Assembly: GCF_002812725.1 (NCBI RefSeq)
Contig: NZ_NMUN01000007.1
Coordinates: forward strand, 1-64,000
DNA length: 64,000 nt
DNA from: Microbacterium sp. BR1
Lineage (GTDB): Bacteria > Actinomycetota > Actinomycetes > Actinomycetales > Microbacteriaceae
Direction of reading: 5' to 3'
Position numbers and translations under genes: made by a program. Below, in pieces: positions 41,767 to 51,174 of this stretch. The notes under the pieces were generated by a model, which had not been told where the DNA came from, searched no databases, and saw nothing but the letters and a program-made list of their open reading frames with translations. How positions within the stretch are numbered: the stretch's first letter is position 1; each line of letters starts with the position of its first letter.

Positions 41767-43053
41767 TCAGCGACCCGTGCCGGCGTGGACCGTGGCCTCG
41801 GTCTCGCCGTCGAGCCCGTACGCGCTGTGCACGACGCGCGCCGCCTCGGCGAGATCGTCGGCGCGGACGACGACGGAGATGCGGATCTCGGAGGTCGAGA
41901 TCATCTCGATGTTGACCCCGAGCACGCTCAGCGCCTCGAACAGCGTGGCCGAGACACCCGAGTGGGTGCGCATGCCCGCGCCGACGACCGAGAGCTTGCC
42001 GATCTGGTCGTCGTGCACGAGGCTCTCGAACCCGACCGAGCCCTGCTCGCCCGACAGCGCCTTGAGGGCCAGCGGCGCATCGGCCTTGGGCAGCGTGAAC
42101 GAGATGTCGGCGCGACCCGTTGCGGCGGCCGAGACGTTCTGCACGATCATGTCGACGTTCGCGCCGGACTTGGCGACGATCTTGAAGATCTCGGCGGCCT
42201 TGCCGGGCACATCGGGAACGCCGATGACCGTGATCTTGGCCTGGCCGAGGTCGGTCGCGACTCCCGCGACGATGGGTTCTTCCATGCCATCTCCTTGCTG
42301 CTGCAGCGCCGCATGGCGCGTCTCGTCGAGCACATAGGTGCCCTCGGAAGATGAGAACGTCGATCGTGCGTGGATGAGGACGCCGTGCCTGCGGGCGTAC
42401 TCGACGGCGCGGATGTACAGCACCTTCGCGCCGTTGGCCGCAAGTTCGAGCATCTCCTCCGTCGTGACGGTGTTGAGCTTGCGTGCACGGGGAACGATGC
42501 GCGGGTCGGCCGTGAAGATGCCGTCGACGTCGCTGTAGATCTCGCACACGTCGGCCTTCAGCGCCGCGGCGAGGGCGACGGCGGTGGTGTCCGATCCCCC
42601 GCGACCGAGGGTCGTGATGTCGCGGGTGTCGCGGTTGAAGCCCTGGAACCCGGCGACGATGACGATCGCACCCTCGTCCAGTGCCTCGCGGAGACGAACC
42701 GGGGTCACATCGACGATGCGTGCGGCGCCGTGCGTGGCATCCGTGATCATGCCGGCCTGGCTGCCCGTGAACGACCGCGCCTCGAAGCCCATCGAGTGGA
42801 TCGCCATGGCCAGCAGGGCCATCGAGATGCGTTCACCGCTCGAGAGCAGCATGTCGAGTTCGCGCGGCGCGGGAATCGGCGCCACCTGCGAGGCGAGGTC
42901 GAGCAGTTCGTCGGTCGTGTCGCCCATGGCGCTCACGGCGACGACGACGTCGTCGCCCGCGCGCCGCGCATCGACGATGCGTTTGGCGACGCGCTTGATG
43001 CTCTCGGCATCTGCGACCGACGAGCCGCCGTACTTCTGCACGATCAGCGCCAC
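41767..43053 (-). CDS. lysC: Aspartate kinase
   Basis: GTG 43053 ([15 protein letters not shown]), after CTGGAGAATCATC, begins a 428-residue enzyme; upstream in-frame codons lie outside the family. The kinase domain has [37 protein letters not shown] and the aspartate site region [15 protein letters not shown]. Two ACT domains (residues about 265-420) allow feedback control, usually concerted by lysine and threonine in actinobacteria. An internal start for a separate regulatory subunit is common in this family. It catalyses the step before asd. Confidence 0.95.
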   Translation of the reverse strand: MALIVQKYGGSSVADAESIKRVAKRIVDARRAGDDVVVAVSAMGDTTDELLDLASQVAPIPAPRELDMLLSSGERISMALLAMAIHSMGFEARSFTGSQAGMITDATHGAARIVDVTPVRLREALDEGAIVIVAGFQGFNRDTRDITTLGRGGSDTTAVALAAALKADVCEIYSDVDGIFTADPRIVPRARKLNTVTTEEMLELAANGAKVLYIRAVEYARRHGVLIHARSTFSSSEGTYVLDETRHAALQQQGDGMEEPIVAGVATDLGQAKITVIGVPDVPGKAAEIFKIVAKSGANVDMIVQNVSAAATGRADISFTLPKADAPLALKALSGEQGSVGFESLVHDDQIGKLSVVGAGMRTHSGVSATLFEALSVLGVNIEMISTSEIRISVVVRADDLAEAARVVHSAYGLDGETEATVHAGTGR

Positions 43054-43145
43054 GATGATTCTCCAGGGGTGAGCGGCGGAAACGCCGAGCACCATTCTAC
43101 GGAACCCCCATATGCCGCGATGCCCATGCACGCTATGGTGCGGGC

Positions 43146-43637
43146 ATGACTCTGGATGAGATGGGCTGGAACGAGTTCAGCCTCGGGATCCTCGGGGCCG
43201 CAGCCGCCCTCGCGGGCCTCGTGATCGTCGCGGCGAGCGTCAACATCGCCGAGATCGTGAAAGAACGCTCGCTCACCGCACGTCTCGGCGCGGGGATCGC
43301 GACACTCGTGCTCGCGATCACGGCGTCCGCCCTGGCGCTCTTTCCCGGGATCACGCTCGTCTGGTACGGCGCCGCAGTGCTCGTTGCGGCCCTGCTGTCA
43401 TCCGCGTTCCCGATTCACGCGGCGCGCACACTCATGGCCGACCACAATCCCCTCAGCCGCTACAAGGGCGTGCGCTCGGCGATCAACTTCCTCCCGGCGG
43501 TTATCTACGCGGTGGGCGCCGTCCTGCTCGTCGTCGGCGCTCCGGCTGGCCTGATCGTGGTGGCGATCGGCGCGATCGTCGCGATCCCGGTCGCCCTCAT
43601 GATCTCGTGGATCGTCCTGGTCGAGGTCCTGCGCTAG
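43146..43637 (+). CDS. Four-span membrane protein, unknown
   Basis: This 163-residue protein has four hydrophobic helices (about residues 15-37, 50-75, 79-97 and 113-160 in two parts). It contains [17 protein letters not shown] between the first two. No known domain is recognised. It is convergent with recR, with which it shares the four bases CTAG as overlapping stop codons. Confidence 0.7.
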   Translation: MTLDEMGWNEFSLGILGAAAALAGLVIVAASVNIAEIVKERSLTARLGAGIATLVLAITASALALFPGITLVWYGAAVLVAALLSSAFPIHAARTLMADHNPLSRYKGVRSAINFLPAVIYAVGAVLLVVGAPAGLIVVAIGAIVAIPVALMISWIVLVEVLR

Positions 43638-44227
43638 AGGGTACGACGACCCTCGAAGGCGCGACCCAGGGTGACCTCGTCCGCGTACTCGAGATCTCCG
43701 CCGACCGGCAGTCCGGACGCGAGGCGCGAGACCCGGAGCTGCAGGGTCAACAACAGGCGGCTCAGGTAGGTCGCCGTCGCTTCGCCCTCGAGATTCGGGT
43801 TCGTCGCCAGGATGACTTCCTGCACCGTACCGTCGGCGAGCCGCGTCATGAGCTCGGTGACGCGCAGGTCGTCCGGGCCGACGCCGTCGATCGGGCTGAT
43901 CGCCCCGCCGAGCACGTGATAGAGCCCGCGGAACTCGCGCGTGCGCTCGATCGCCGCGACATCCTTCGCGTCTTCCACGACGCAGATGACCTGCGGGTTG
44001 CGACGGGGGTCGCGACAAATGCTGCAGCGGTCCTGCTCGGACACGTTGCCGCAGACCTCGCAGAAACGTACGCGTTCGCGCACATCGGCGAGCAGGGACG
44101 CGAGTCTCTTCACATCGAACGATGGCGTCTGCAGAATGTGGAAGGCGATGCGCTGCGCCGACTTCGGCCCGATGCCCGGTAGCCGCCCGAACTCGTCGAT
44201 CAGGTCCTGAACGATCCCGTCGTACAT
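43634..44227 (-). CDS. recR: Recombination mediator RecR
   Basis: This 197-residue protein has the N-terminal HhH ([22 protein letters not shown]), the zinc finger [16 protein letters not shown], a Toprim domain ([15 protein letters not shown]) and the C-terminal Walker B-like tail. It loads RecA with RecF/RecO at gaps. The start overlaps the dnaX stop by one base, the usual dnaX-recR coupling. Confidence 0.96.
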   Translation of the reverse strand: MYDGIVQDLIDEFGRLPGIGPKSAQRIAFHILQTPSFDVKRLASLLADVRERVRFCEVCGNVSEQDRCSICRDPRRNPQVICVVEDAKDVAAIERTREFRGLYHVLGGAISPIDGVGPDDLRVTELMTRLADGTVQEVILATNPNLEGEATATYLSRLLLTLQLRVSRLASGLPVGGDLEYADEVTLGRAFEGRRTL

Positions 44228-46383
44228 CAGCTGAACCTCGTGCGCTGCTCGAAGGGTTCTTCGCGCACGAACGTCGCGCCGAGAACCTGTCTGACGACCG
44301 CCTCACCGTAACGATCGCTGCCGCGCCCGGCCGAGGCGGACGCGGCCCCGCGAACAGGCGCGGGTGGGGTGGGCACGGAGCCCGGGCCGAGCACATCGAC
44401 ATCGGGCTCGTCGGCCGAGGGCTCGTCGGCGCCGAGTACCTGGCCCTCGCGCTCGGGCATGACGGTTCGGGCCGGTGCCGGTGCGGCGACCGCCTCTTCG
44501 GGCTCGTCGTCGACCGCGAGCTGCGCCGGGGCGCGCATCGTGCCGAGGGCGACCGGTGGCTCATCGGCGGTGCGCGGAATCGCCGCGACAGCCCACTCGG
44601 TGACCGGCGCGGCAGAGAGCCCGGCCGACGAAACGGATGCCGTGGCCTCGGGCCGACGCGGAACCGACCCGGGGGTGCGGGTGCTCCAGCCCGGGGGCGG
44701 CTGATCGTCCGGCGGAAGATCATCGGGGGGACCGTCGTCCGGGGGTGGCGGCTCGTCCGGCGGGGGTGCGGGATCGGTGCCGTCGAGTCGGGCCAGGAAC
44801 TTGACCCGAACGCCCAGGACGCGATCGATCGCCGTCCGGAGATCTTCGCTGGCACTCGCGGCGACGCCGCGCTGACGGAACTTCTGAACGTCGCTCTGAC
44901 TCTGGAACGTCACCGTGAGCACGTCACCCTCGTACGCGTGAACGCGGGCGTTGCTCGCCACGAGCCACGACGTGCGGCTGATGTCTTCGAGCGTCGAGAG
45001 CACCTCGGGCCAGGTGTCGCGCAACATGGCGGCCGTGACAGGACCGGTCGGACGGGCACGCGCCGGCTCCGGTGCGGTCGGCGCCGGCTCCGGTGCGGTC
45101 GGCGCGGGTGGCGGCGTCGGCGCGGGTTGCGGCGTCGGCGCGGCCACGGGAGCGACCGCAACGGGAGCGGGCTCGGCCGCCGGCTTCGCCGGAGCCGCAG
45201 CGACCGGTGTCTTCACCGGCGCCGCACTCGAACCGACCGGTGCGTGCGCCGACTCGGCCGCGGGCGCCTCGGACGCGAGCACCCGCGCGATCATCAGCTC
45301 GAGCTGAAGCCGCGGCGACGTCGCACCGGTCATGTCGTCGAGGGTGCGACTGACGAGATCGGCGACCCGGGACAGGCGTTCGCCGCCGAAGATGCCGGCC
45401 TGGCGCCCCATGCGTTCGAGTTCGTCGACCGGAACACCCCGCAGCACAGCGGATGCCGCGGGGCCCGTCGCCTCGACGACGATCAGATCGCGCAGGCGCT
45501 CGAGCAGGTCGTCGACGAAGCGGCGCGGATCTTGGCCGGTCTGCACGACGCGGTCGACGGCGCCGAACGCCGCGGCGGGATCGGGATCGGCCAGTGCCTC
45601 GACGACCTCATCGAGAAGCTCGGCGTGCGTGTACCCGAGCAGCGAAACGGCTCGCTCGTACCGGACGGTCGCGGAACCCGAGTCGGCGGAGATGTCCGAC
45701 CCGGCGATCAGCTGATCGAGCAGCGAGAGGGTGTCTCGGGGCGATCCCCCGCCCGCGCGGACAACGAGGGGAAGCACCCCGGGCTCGACCTGCACGCCCT
45801 CTTGGGTCGCGAGCTCCTGGACGTACTCGAGCATCGGCCCGGGGGGCACGAGCCGGAAAGGATAGTGGTGGGTGCGCGACCGGATCGTGCCGAGCACCTT
45901 GTCGGGCTCGGTCGTCGCGAAGATGAACTTGACGTGGTCCGGCGGCTCTTCGACGAGCTTGAGCAGCGCGTTGAAGCCCTGCTGCGTGACCATGTGAGCC
46001 TCGTCGAGGATGAAGATCTTGAAGCGGTCGCGGGCCGGGGCGAAGATCGCCCGCTCGCGCAGGTCGCGGGCGTCGTCGACGCCGTTGTGGGATGCCGCGT
46101 CGATCTCGACGACATCGAGCGATCCCCCACCCGCACGGGACAGTTCGACACAGCTCGGGCAGACACCGCACGGCGTATCGGTCGGGCCCTCGGCGCAGTT
46201 GAGGCAGCGCGCGAGAACCCGCGCCGAGGTCGTCTTACCGCAACCACGCGGCCCCGAGAACAGGTACGCGTGACCCACCCGATCGTTGCGCAGGGCCGTC
46301 ATCAGGGGTTCGGTGACCTGCGCCTGACCGATCATCTGCCCGAACGTCTCGGGTCGATAGCGGCGGTAGAGGGCGGCGGTCAC
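44227..46383 (-). CDS. dnaX: DNA polymerase III subunit gamma/tau
   Basis: This 718-residue clamp-loader ATPase has Walker [23 protein letters not shown], zinc-site cysteines (CAEG, CGVCPSC), Walker [10 protein letters not shown] and sensor [15 protein letters not shown]. Residues about 380-430 form an Ala/Pro-rich linker with [19 protein letters not shown] repeats; the rest is the tau region ([19 protein letters not shown]). I see no reason to propose a gamma-producing frameshift. It starts at GTG 46383. Confidence 0.95.
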   Translation of the reverse strand: MTAALYRRYRPETFGQMIGQAQVTEPLMTALRNDRVGHAYLFSGPRGCGKTTSARVLARCLNCAEGPTDTPCGVCPSCVELSRAGGGSLDVVEIDAASHNGVDDARDLRERAIFAPARDRFKIFILDEAHMVTQQGFNALLKLVEEPPDHVKFIFATTEPDKVLGTIRSRTHHYPFRLVPPGPMLEYVQELATQEGVQVEPGVLPLVVRAGGGSPRDTLSLLDQLIAGSDISADSGSATVRYERAVSLLGYTHAELLDEVVEALADPDPAAAFGAVDRVVQTGQDPRRFVDDLLERLRDLIVVEATGPAASAVLRGVPVDELERMGRQAGIFGGERLSRVADLVSRTLDDMTGATSPRLQLELMIARVLASEAPAAESAHAPVGSSAAPVKTPVAAAPAKPAAEPAPVAVAPVAAPTPQPAPTPPPAPTAPEPAPTAPEPARARPTGPVTAAMLRDTWPEVLSTLEDISRTSWLVASNARVHAYEGDVLTVTFQSQSDVQKFRQRGVAASASEDLRTAIDRVLGVRVKFLARLDGTDPAPPPDEPPPPDDGPPDDLPPDDQPPPGWSTRTPGSVPRRPEATASVSSAGLSAAPVTEWAVAAIPRTADEPPVALGTMRAPAQLAVDDEPEEAVAAPAPARTVMPEREGQVLGADEPSADEPDVDVLGPGSVPTPPAPVRGAASASAGRGSDRYGEAVVRQVLGATFVREEPFEQRTRFS

Positions 46384-46444
46384 GCCCCCAGCCTACGGCG
46401 TGGCTGTGACATCCGAACCGCTGACGACATCCGGACCGCGCCCC

Positions 46445-49000
46445 TCAGGAATCGGCGCCGAGGTCCGCGTCGTCTCCGACCCCGAGCCCGCCCGCGCTTC
46501 CGACCGGGATCGGCCCGGTGAGGATCGGGATCGCCGTGGTGACGGTGGGCACCGACGCCGAGAGCAGCGTGCCGTCTTCGCGCCGGATGTCCTCGAACTG
46601 CTCGATCGTCGGCCGCCCCCCACGCACGGGGCCCTGACCGGCGAGCTCCACGGAGAGCGTCTCGCCCGGTGCGACGACGTACTCGGTCCCGCGCACCGAG
46701 AAGGCCACCGGCTCCCCCTCGCCCTCGTCGAGGCGCAGGGTCAGTGCCTCGCGCGTGAGCGTGACGTTCAGGTGGGCGTCGTGCCAGCGCAGCGTGTACG
46801 ACAGCTCGGGCCACGACGCGGGCAGCCGCGGATCGAACGACAGCTCGCCGTAGTGGTCGCGCATGCCGCCGAACCCGCACACGAGCGCGGTCCACACTCC
46901 ACCGGCCGAGGCGACGTGAACGCCGTCCGACGCGTTGTGATGCAGGTCGCCCAGGTCGACGAAGATCGACTGCTCGAAGTACTCCAGGGCCAGGTCCTGG
47001 TACCCGACCTCTGCCGCGAGGATCGCCTGGACGACCGCCGACAGCGTCGAATCGCCCGTCGTCAGGGGGTCGTAGTACTGGAAGTCGGCCAGCTTCTCTT
47101 CGGCCGAGAAGTGGTTGCCCTGCAGGAAGAGCGCGAGCACGACATCCGCCTGCTTGAGCACCTGGAAGCGGTAGATCACCAGGGGGTGAAAATGCAGCAG
47201 CAGCGGGCGCCGCTCGGCGGGGGTGTTCTCGAGATCCCACACCTCGCGCTCGAGGAACAGGGAATCCTGCGGATGGATGCCGAGGGCCGTGCTGAACGGG
47301 ATGTGCATCGCCTCGGCCGCGAGATCCCACCCCTCGGCCTCGAGGGGGTCGAGGCCCAGGCGATCGATCATCAGGCGGTAGGCATCCGGGGCGTCGTGCT
47401 CCATCTCGCGCACGGTGCGCGCGGCGAAACGCAGGTTGAAGCGCGCCATGACGTTGGTGAACAGGTTGTCGTTGACGACGGTCGTGTACTCGTCGGGACC
47501 GGTGACACCGTGGATGTGGAACGTCGGGTCGCCCTCGCCCTCGCGCCAGAACCCGAGGGTCGTCCACAGCCGCGCGGTCTCGACCGCGATGTCGATGCCC
47601 TCGCGGTACAGGAAATCGACGTCGCCCGTGCCGCGGACGTACTTCGCGAGGGCATAGGTCACGTCGGCGTTGATGTGGTACTGCGCCGTCCCTGCGGCGT
47701 AGTACGCGGATGCCTCTTCGCCGTTGATCGTCCGCCAGGGGAAGAGCGCCCCCGCCTCGTTGAGCTGGAAGGCCCGGCGCCGCGCCGCCGGGAGCATGAG
47801 CGCTCGCATGCGCAGCGCGTTGCGCGCCCACAGCGGTGAGGTGTACGTGAGGAACGGCAGGACGTAGATCTCGGTGTCCCAGAAGTAGTGCCCGCTGTAC
47901 CCGGATCCCGTGACGCCCTTGGCCGGAACGCCCTGGCCGTCGGCGCGCGCCGCCGCCTGTGCGAGCTGGAACAGGCACCAGCGCGTGGCCTGCTGCAGGT
48001 CGTCGTGGCCGCCGATGCGCACGTCGGAGCGCTTCCAGAACGCATCCATCCATTCGCGCTGGCGCGCGTAGATCGACTCGACGCCCTCGAACTCGGCCCG
48101 GTCGAGCGTGCGGCGGCAGCGGTCGACGAGTTCGCGCGCGGGCACACCCCGCGACGAGTGGTATGACACGAGCTTGGTCACGGTGATCGGCACGCCCTGC
48201 TTCGCCTGGACGCGGAAGACGTTCTTGGCGATGTCGGGCTCGATGAGGGTGCGCGCCTCGTAGTCGTTGTCGGTCTCGATCAGGTGATCGGCCGACACGG
48301 CGACCGTCATGCCCGATTCGTTGACCTGATAGCTGAGGGTGGAGCGGACGCCCTCCTGCCAGTACTCCTGCGGCAGCAGGACGCGGTCGGCGGCGATCCG
48401 CTCGGCCTTGCGCGGGTCGAATCCCGCGGCCTTCGCGCGCTTGACCGAGCCACCGTAGACGTCTTCGCCGTCTTGGCGGTTGATCAGCTGACACGAGATC
48501 GTCACCGGGGCATCGGCGTTCAGGACCGTCACGGTCAGGCGCATGACCGCGAGGTGCTTCTCATCGAACGACACGATGCGGTCGAAGTCGACCTGCACCT
48601 GCTTGCCGGAGGGCGTGCACCACACCACGTGGCGTCGCAGGAGGCCCTCCCGGAAGTCGAGCACGCGCTCGTACTCCCGCACATCGGCGACATCGAGCGA
48701 GAGCGGCTCATCATCGATGTACACCCGCATGACCTTGGCGTCGGGCGCGTTGACGATCGTCTGCCCGACCTCGGCGAAACCGTACGCCTGCTCCGCGTGC
48801 CGGATCGGCCAGGTCTCGTGCAGGCCGTTGATGAAGGTGCCGTGCTCGTGCGCGCGACGTCCCTCGGGCTGATTGCCGCGCAGCCCCAGATATCCGTTCC
48901 CGACCGCGAACAGGGTCTCGGTGACGCCCGTGTCCTCTTCCGAGTACGAGGTCTCGACGAGGCGCCACGGGTCGACGGGGAACCGATCGCGATCGATCAT
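46445..49000 (-). CDS. Glycoside hydrolase family 65 phosphorylase
   Basis: This 851-residue protein has the GH65 three-domain plan: N-terminal beta-sandwich (residues about 1-260; GNGYLGLRGNQPEGR), (alpha/alpha)6 catalytic barrel with the general acid Glu in HGVTGPDEYTTVVNDN, and a C-terminal jelly roll. HYFWDTEIYVLPFL and the phosphate-binding region VKQADVVLAL are also characteristic. Family members phosphorolyse alpha-glucosides such as maltose, trehalose or kojibiose to beta-glucose 1-phosphate. The upstream gene encodes the matching mutase. The exact disaccharide cannot be told from sequence by eye. Confidence 0.92.
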   Translation of the reverse strand: MIDRDRFPVDPWRLVETSYSEEDTGVTETLFAVGNGYLGLRGNQPEGRRAHEHGTFINGLHETWPIRHAEQAYGFAEVGQTIVNAPDAKVMRVYIDDEPLSLDVADVREYERVLDFREGLLRRHVVWCTPSGKQVQVDFDRIVSFDEKHLAVMRLTVTVLNADAPVTISCQLINRQDGEDVYGGSVKRAKAAGFDPRKAERIAADRVLLPQEYWQEGVRSTLSYQVNESGMTVAVSADHLIETDNDYEARTLIEPDIAKNVFRVQAKQGVPITVTKLVSYHSSRGVPARELVDRCRRTLDRAEFEGVESIYARQREWMDAFWKRSDVRIGGHDDLQQATRWCLFQLAQAAARADGQGVPAKGVTGSGYSGHYFWDTEIYVLPFLTYTSPLWARNALRMRALMLPAARRRAFQLNEAGALFPWRTINGEEASAYYAAGTAQYHINADVTYALAKYVRGTGDVDFLYREGIDIAVETARLWTTLGFWREGEGDPTFHIHGVTGPDEYTTVVNDNLFTNVMARFNLRFAARTVREMEHDAPDAYRLMIDRLGLDPLEAEGWDLAAEAMHIPFSTALGIHPQDSLFLEREVWDLENTPAERRPLLLHFHPLVIYRFQVLKQADVVLALFLQGNHFSAEEKLADFQYYDPLTTGDSTLSAVVQAILAAEVGYQDLALEYFEQSIFVDLGDLHHNASDGVHVASAGGVWTALVCGFGGMRDHYGELSFDPRLPASWPELSYTLRWHDAHLNVTLTREALTLRLDEGEGEPVAFSVRGTEYVVAPGETLSVELAGQGPVRGGRPTIEQFEDIRREDGTLLSASVPTVTTAIPILTGPIPVGSAGGLGVGDDADLGADS

Positions 49001-49056
49001 GACGGAGGGTGCTCCTTAGCGCGGGTCCAGCTGAAAAAGGGGTGACGGGAAGCAGA

Positions 49057-49785
49057 TCAGGGCACGAGCTCGCCGAGGTCGGTGACCACGAGGTGCGCAC
49101 CGGCCTTCAGCAGCTCGTCGGCGCCGACGCCGCGGTCGACACCGATCACGAGGCCGAAACCACCGGCGGCCGCCGACATGACGCCCGAGATGGCGTCTTC
49201 GATGGCCGCGGCGCGGGCGGGTTCGACGCCGAGAAGCCGCGCGGCCTCGACGAAGACATCCGGGGCGGGCTTGGACGACAGGTGGTCGCGCTCGGCGATC
49301 ACGCCGTCCATGACGACGGGGAAGCGATCCGTGAGACCCGCGACCTGCAGGACCTCGGTCGCGTTCTTCGAACTGGAAACGACGGCGATCGGCGTGCCCG
49401 CGGCCTGCAGCGCGTCGAGCAGGCGCACCGAACCGGGGTACGCGGTGATGCCCTCGGAGCGCAGCACGCCCGAGAAGACGACGTTCTTCCTGTTGCCGAT
49501 GCCGCAGACCGTGTCGGCGGTCGGCGGGTCGGACGGATCACCCCACGGCACCTCGACATCGCGACTGCGGAGCAGGCTGGCGACGCCGTCGTAGCGCTTC
49601 TTGCCGTCGAGGTACTCGAAGTAGTCGCGTTCGGTGTACGGCGGGGTGATGTCCCACGCCGTGAAGAGCTCTTCGAACATCGTCTTCCACGCGTGCATGT
49701 GCACCTCGGCCGTGGGCGTGAGGACGCCGTCGAGGTCGAAGAGCACGCCATCGTACGTGGACAGATCGGGCAGAGCGTCGGGCAC
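49057..49785 (-). CDS. pgmB: Beta-phosphoglucomutase-type HAD protein
   Basis: GTG 49785 follows CTGGAGGATCC and begins VPDALPDLSTYDGV; longer starts have no such site. The 242-residue product has motif I FDLDGVLTPT, a helical cap, motif II VVSSSKN, Lys in SSKPAPDVFVEAARLL and motif IV IEDAISGV. It converts beta-glucose 1-phosphate into glucose 6-phosphate. It lies 56 bp upstream of the GH65 gene in one transcript, forming a disaccharide phosphorolysis pathway. Confidence 0.92.
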   Translation of the reverse strand: MPDALPDLSTYDGVLFDLDGVLTPTAEVHMHAWKTMFEELFTAWDITPPYTERDYFEYLDGKKRYDGVASLLRSRDVEVPWGDPSDPPTADTVCGIGNRKNVVFSGVLRSEGITAYPGSVRLLDALQAAGTPIAVVSSSKNATEVLQVAGLTDRFPVVMDGVIAERDHLSSKPAPDVFVEAARLLGVEPARAAAIEDAISGVMSAAAGGFGLVIGVDRGVGADELLKAGAHLVVTDLGELVP

Positions 49786-49920
49786 GGATCCTCCAGGCGA
49801 CGGTCGGATGAGAGGCATTTCGGACGACACTCGCTCTCGTCGCGATCTCAGCGTACTGGCGGCGCACTCACCCGTGCGACACCCTCGTTCAGCGGCTCGG
49901 CCGGCGCCCCGGCCCGTCAC

Positions 49921-51174
49921 TCAACGACTGACGGCCTGCATGCTCTGCCGTGCGATCTCGAGCTCTTCGTTCGTCGGCACGACGAGCACCGTGACGGGCG
50001 ACGCATCCGTCGAGATGACACGGATGCCTCCGGCCCGGGCGGCGTTCCGCTCGGGATCGATCTGCACGCCGGCGAAGCCCAGCGTCGCGAGCGCCTCCGC
50101 TCGCACCGGCGCGGCGTTCTCGCCGACGCCGGCCGTGAACGAGATCACGTCGGCGCCGCCGAGCTGCGCGAGGTAGGCCCCCGCATAGGCGCGGAGCCGA
50201 TGGATGTAGACGTCGAACGCGAGCGCCGCCGCTTCGTCGCCGGCATCCTTGCGGGCCACGAGATCGCGCATGTCGCTCACGTCGGCGAGACCGAGCAGTC
50301 CGCTCCGGCGGTTCAGCAGGTCGTCGAGGTCGTCGATGCTCTTTCCCGCGCGGCGGGCCAGGTGGATGAGCACGGCGGGGTCGAGATCGCCCGAGCGGGT
50401 GCCCATGACGAGCCCTTCGAGCGGTGTCAGACCCATCGAGGTGTCCACCGAGCGCCCGCCGCGGATCGCGGTGACCGAGGCCCCGTTGCCGAGATGGAAG
50501 ACGATCTGACGCAGGTCGGCGCCTGTGTCGTCGTTGTCCCGCCCGAGGAATCGGGCGGCCGCCTCGCTCACGAACTTGTGCGAGGTGCCGTGGAAGCCGT
50601 ACCGGCGGACACGGTGCGCTTGCGCGAGTTCGCGATCGATGGCGTAGGTGTATGCGGCGGGCGCGAGAGTCTGATGAAACGCGGTGTCGAAGACGGCGAC
50701 GTGCGGAATGTCGGGAAACGCCCGTTTGGCGGCACGGATCCCCTGCAGGTTCGCGGGGTTGTGCAGGGGCGCGAGCACCGAGAGGTCTTCGATGTTGATC
50801 TCGACGAGCGGCGTGATCACGGTCGGTTCGAAGAAGCGAGCGCCCCCGTGCACGACGCGATGCCCGACGGCGACGGGAGGTGTCTCGCCGAGGGAGGGAC
50901 CGTTCTCGGCGAAGGCCTCGAGCATCACGGCGAATCCGGCGGTGTGATCGGGGATCGGCAGCTCACGGTCATAGGTCGCGTCGAGCACCGTCGGCGCCGG
51001 TTCCCCCGCGCGCCCGTGACCGAACCCCGCCGCGGTCACCGTGTGGGTCGCACGGCCGACCGCCTCGCCGATGCGCTCCACGAGGCCGGAGGCCAGCAGC
51101 GCCTCGGTGTCGACGTCGATCAGCTGGTACTTGAACGACGACGACCCGCTGTTGACGACCAGGATCGCGCTCAC
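49921..51174 (-). CDS. ackA: Acetate kinase
   Basis: This 417-residue enzyme has VVNSGSSSFKYQLID, the acetate/phosphate site HRVVHGGARF and VFDTAFHQTLAP, HLGNGASVTAIRGGRSVDTSMG, and FTAGVGENA near the end. It makes ATP from acetyl phosphate. It starts with GTG that overlaps the pta stop as GTGA. Confidence 0.97.
   Translation of the reverse strand: MSAILVVNSGSSSFKYQLIDVDTEALLASGLVERIGEAVGRATHTVTAAGFGHGRAGEPAPTVLDATYDRELPIPDHTAGFAVMLEAFAENGPSLGETPPVAVGHRVVHGGARFFEPTVITPLVEINIEDLSVLAPLHNPANLQGIRAAKRAFPDIPHVAVFDTAFHQTLAPAAYTYAIDRELAQAHRVRRYGFHGTSHKFVSEAAARFLGRDNDDTGADLRQIVFHLGNGASVTAIRGGRSVDTSMGLTPLEGLVMGTRSGDLDPAVLIHLARRAGKSIDDLDDLLNRRSGLLGLADVSDMRDLVARKDAGDEAAALAFDVYIHRLRAYAGAYLAQLGGADVISFTAGVGENAAPVRAEALATLGFAGVQIDPERNAARAGGIRVISTDASPVTVLVVPTNEELEIARQSMQAVSR

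Noticed and set aside
45067-45140. Short tandem repeat in dnaX
   Set aside because: It encodes the Ala/Pro-rich linker common to actinobacterial tau subunits; low-complexity drift explains it.
44122-46521. 799-residue + strand open frame opposite dnaX
   Set aside because: Antisense shadow of dnaX with Arg/Gly-rich composition.
46380-48494. 704-residue - strand open frame overlapping the GH65 gene
   Set aside because: Out-of-frame shadow with Arg/Pro/Ala-rich composition; the GH65 frame has full-length family features.
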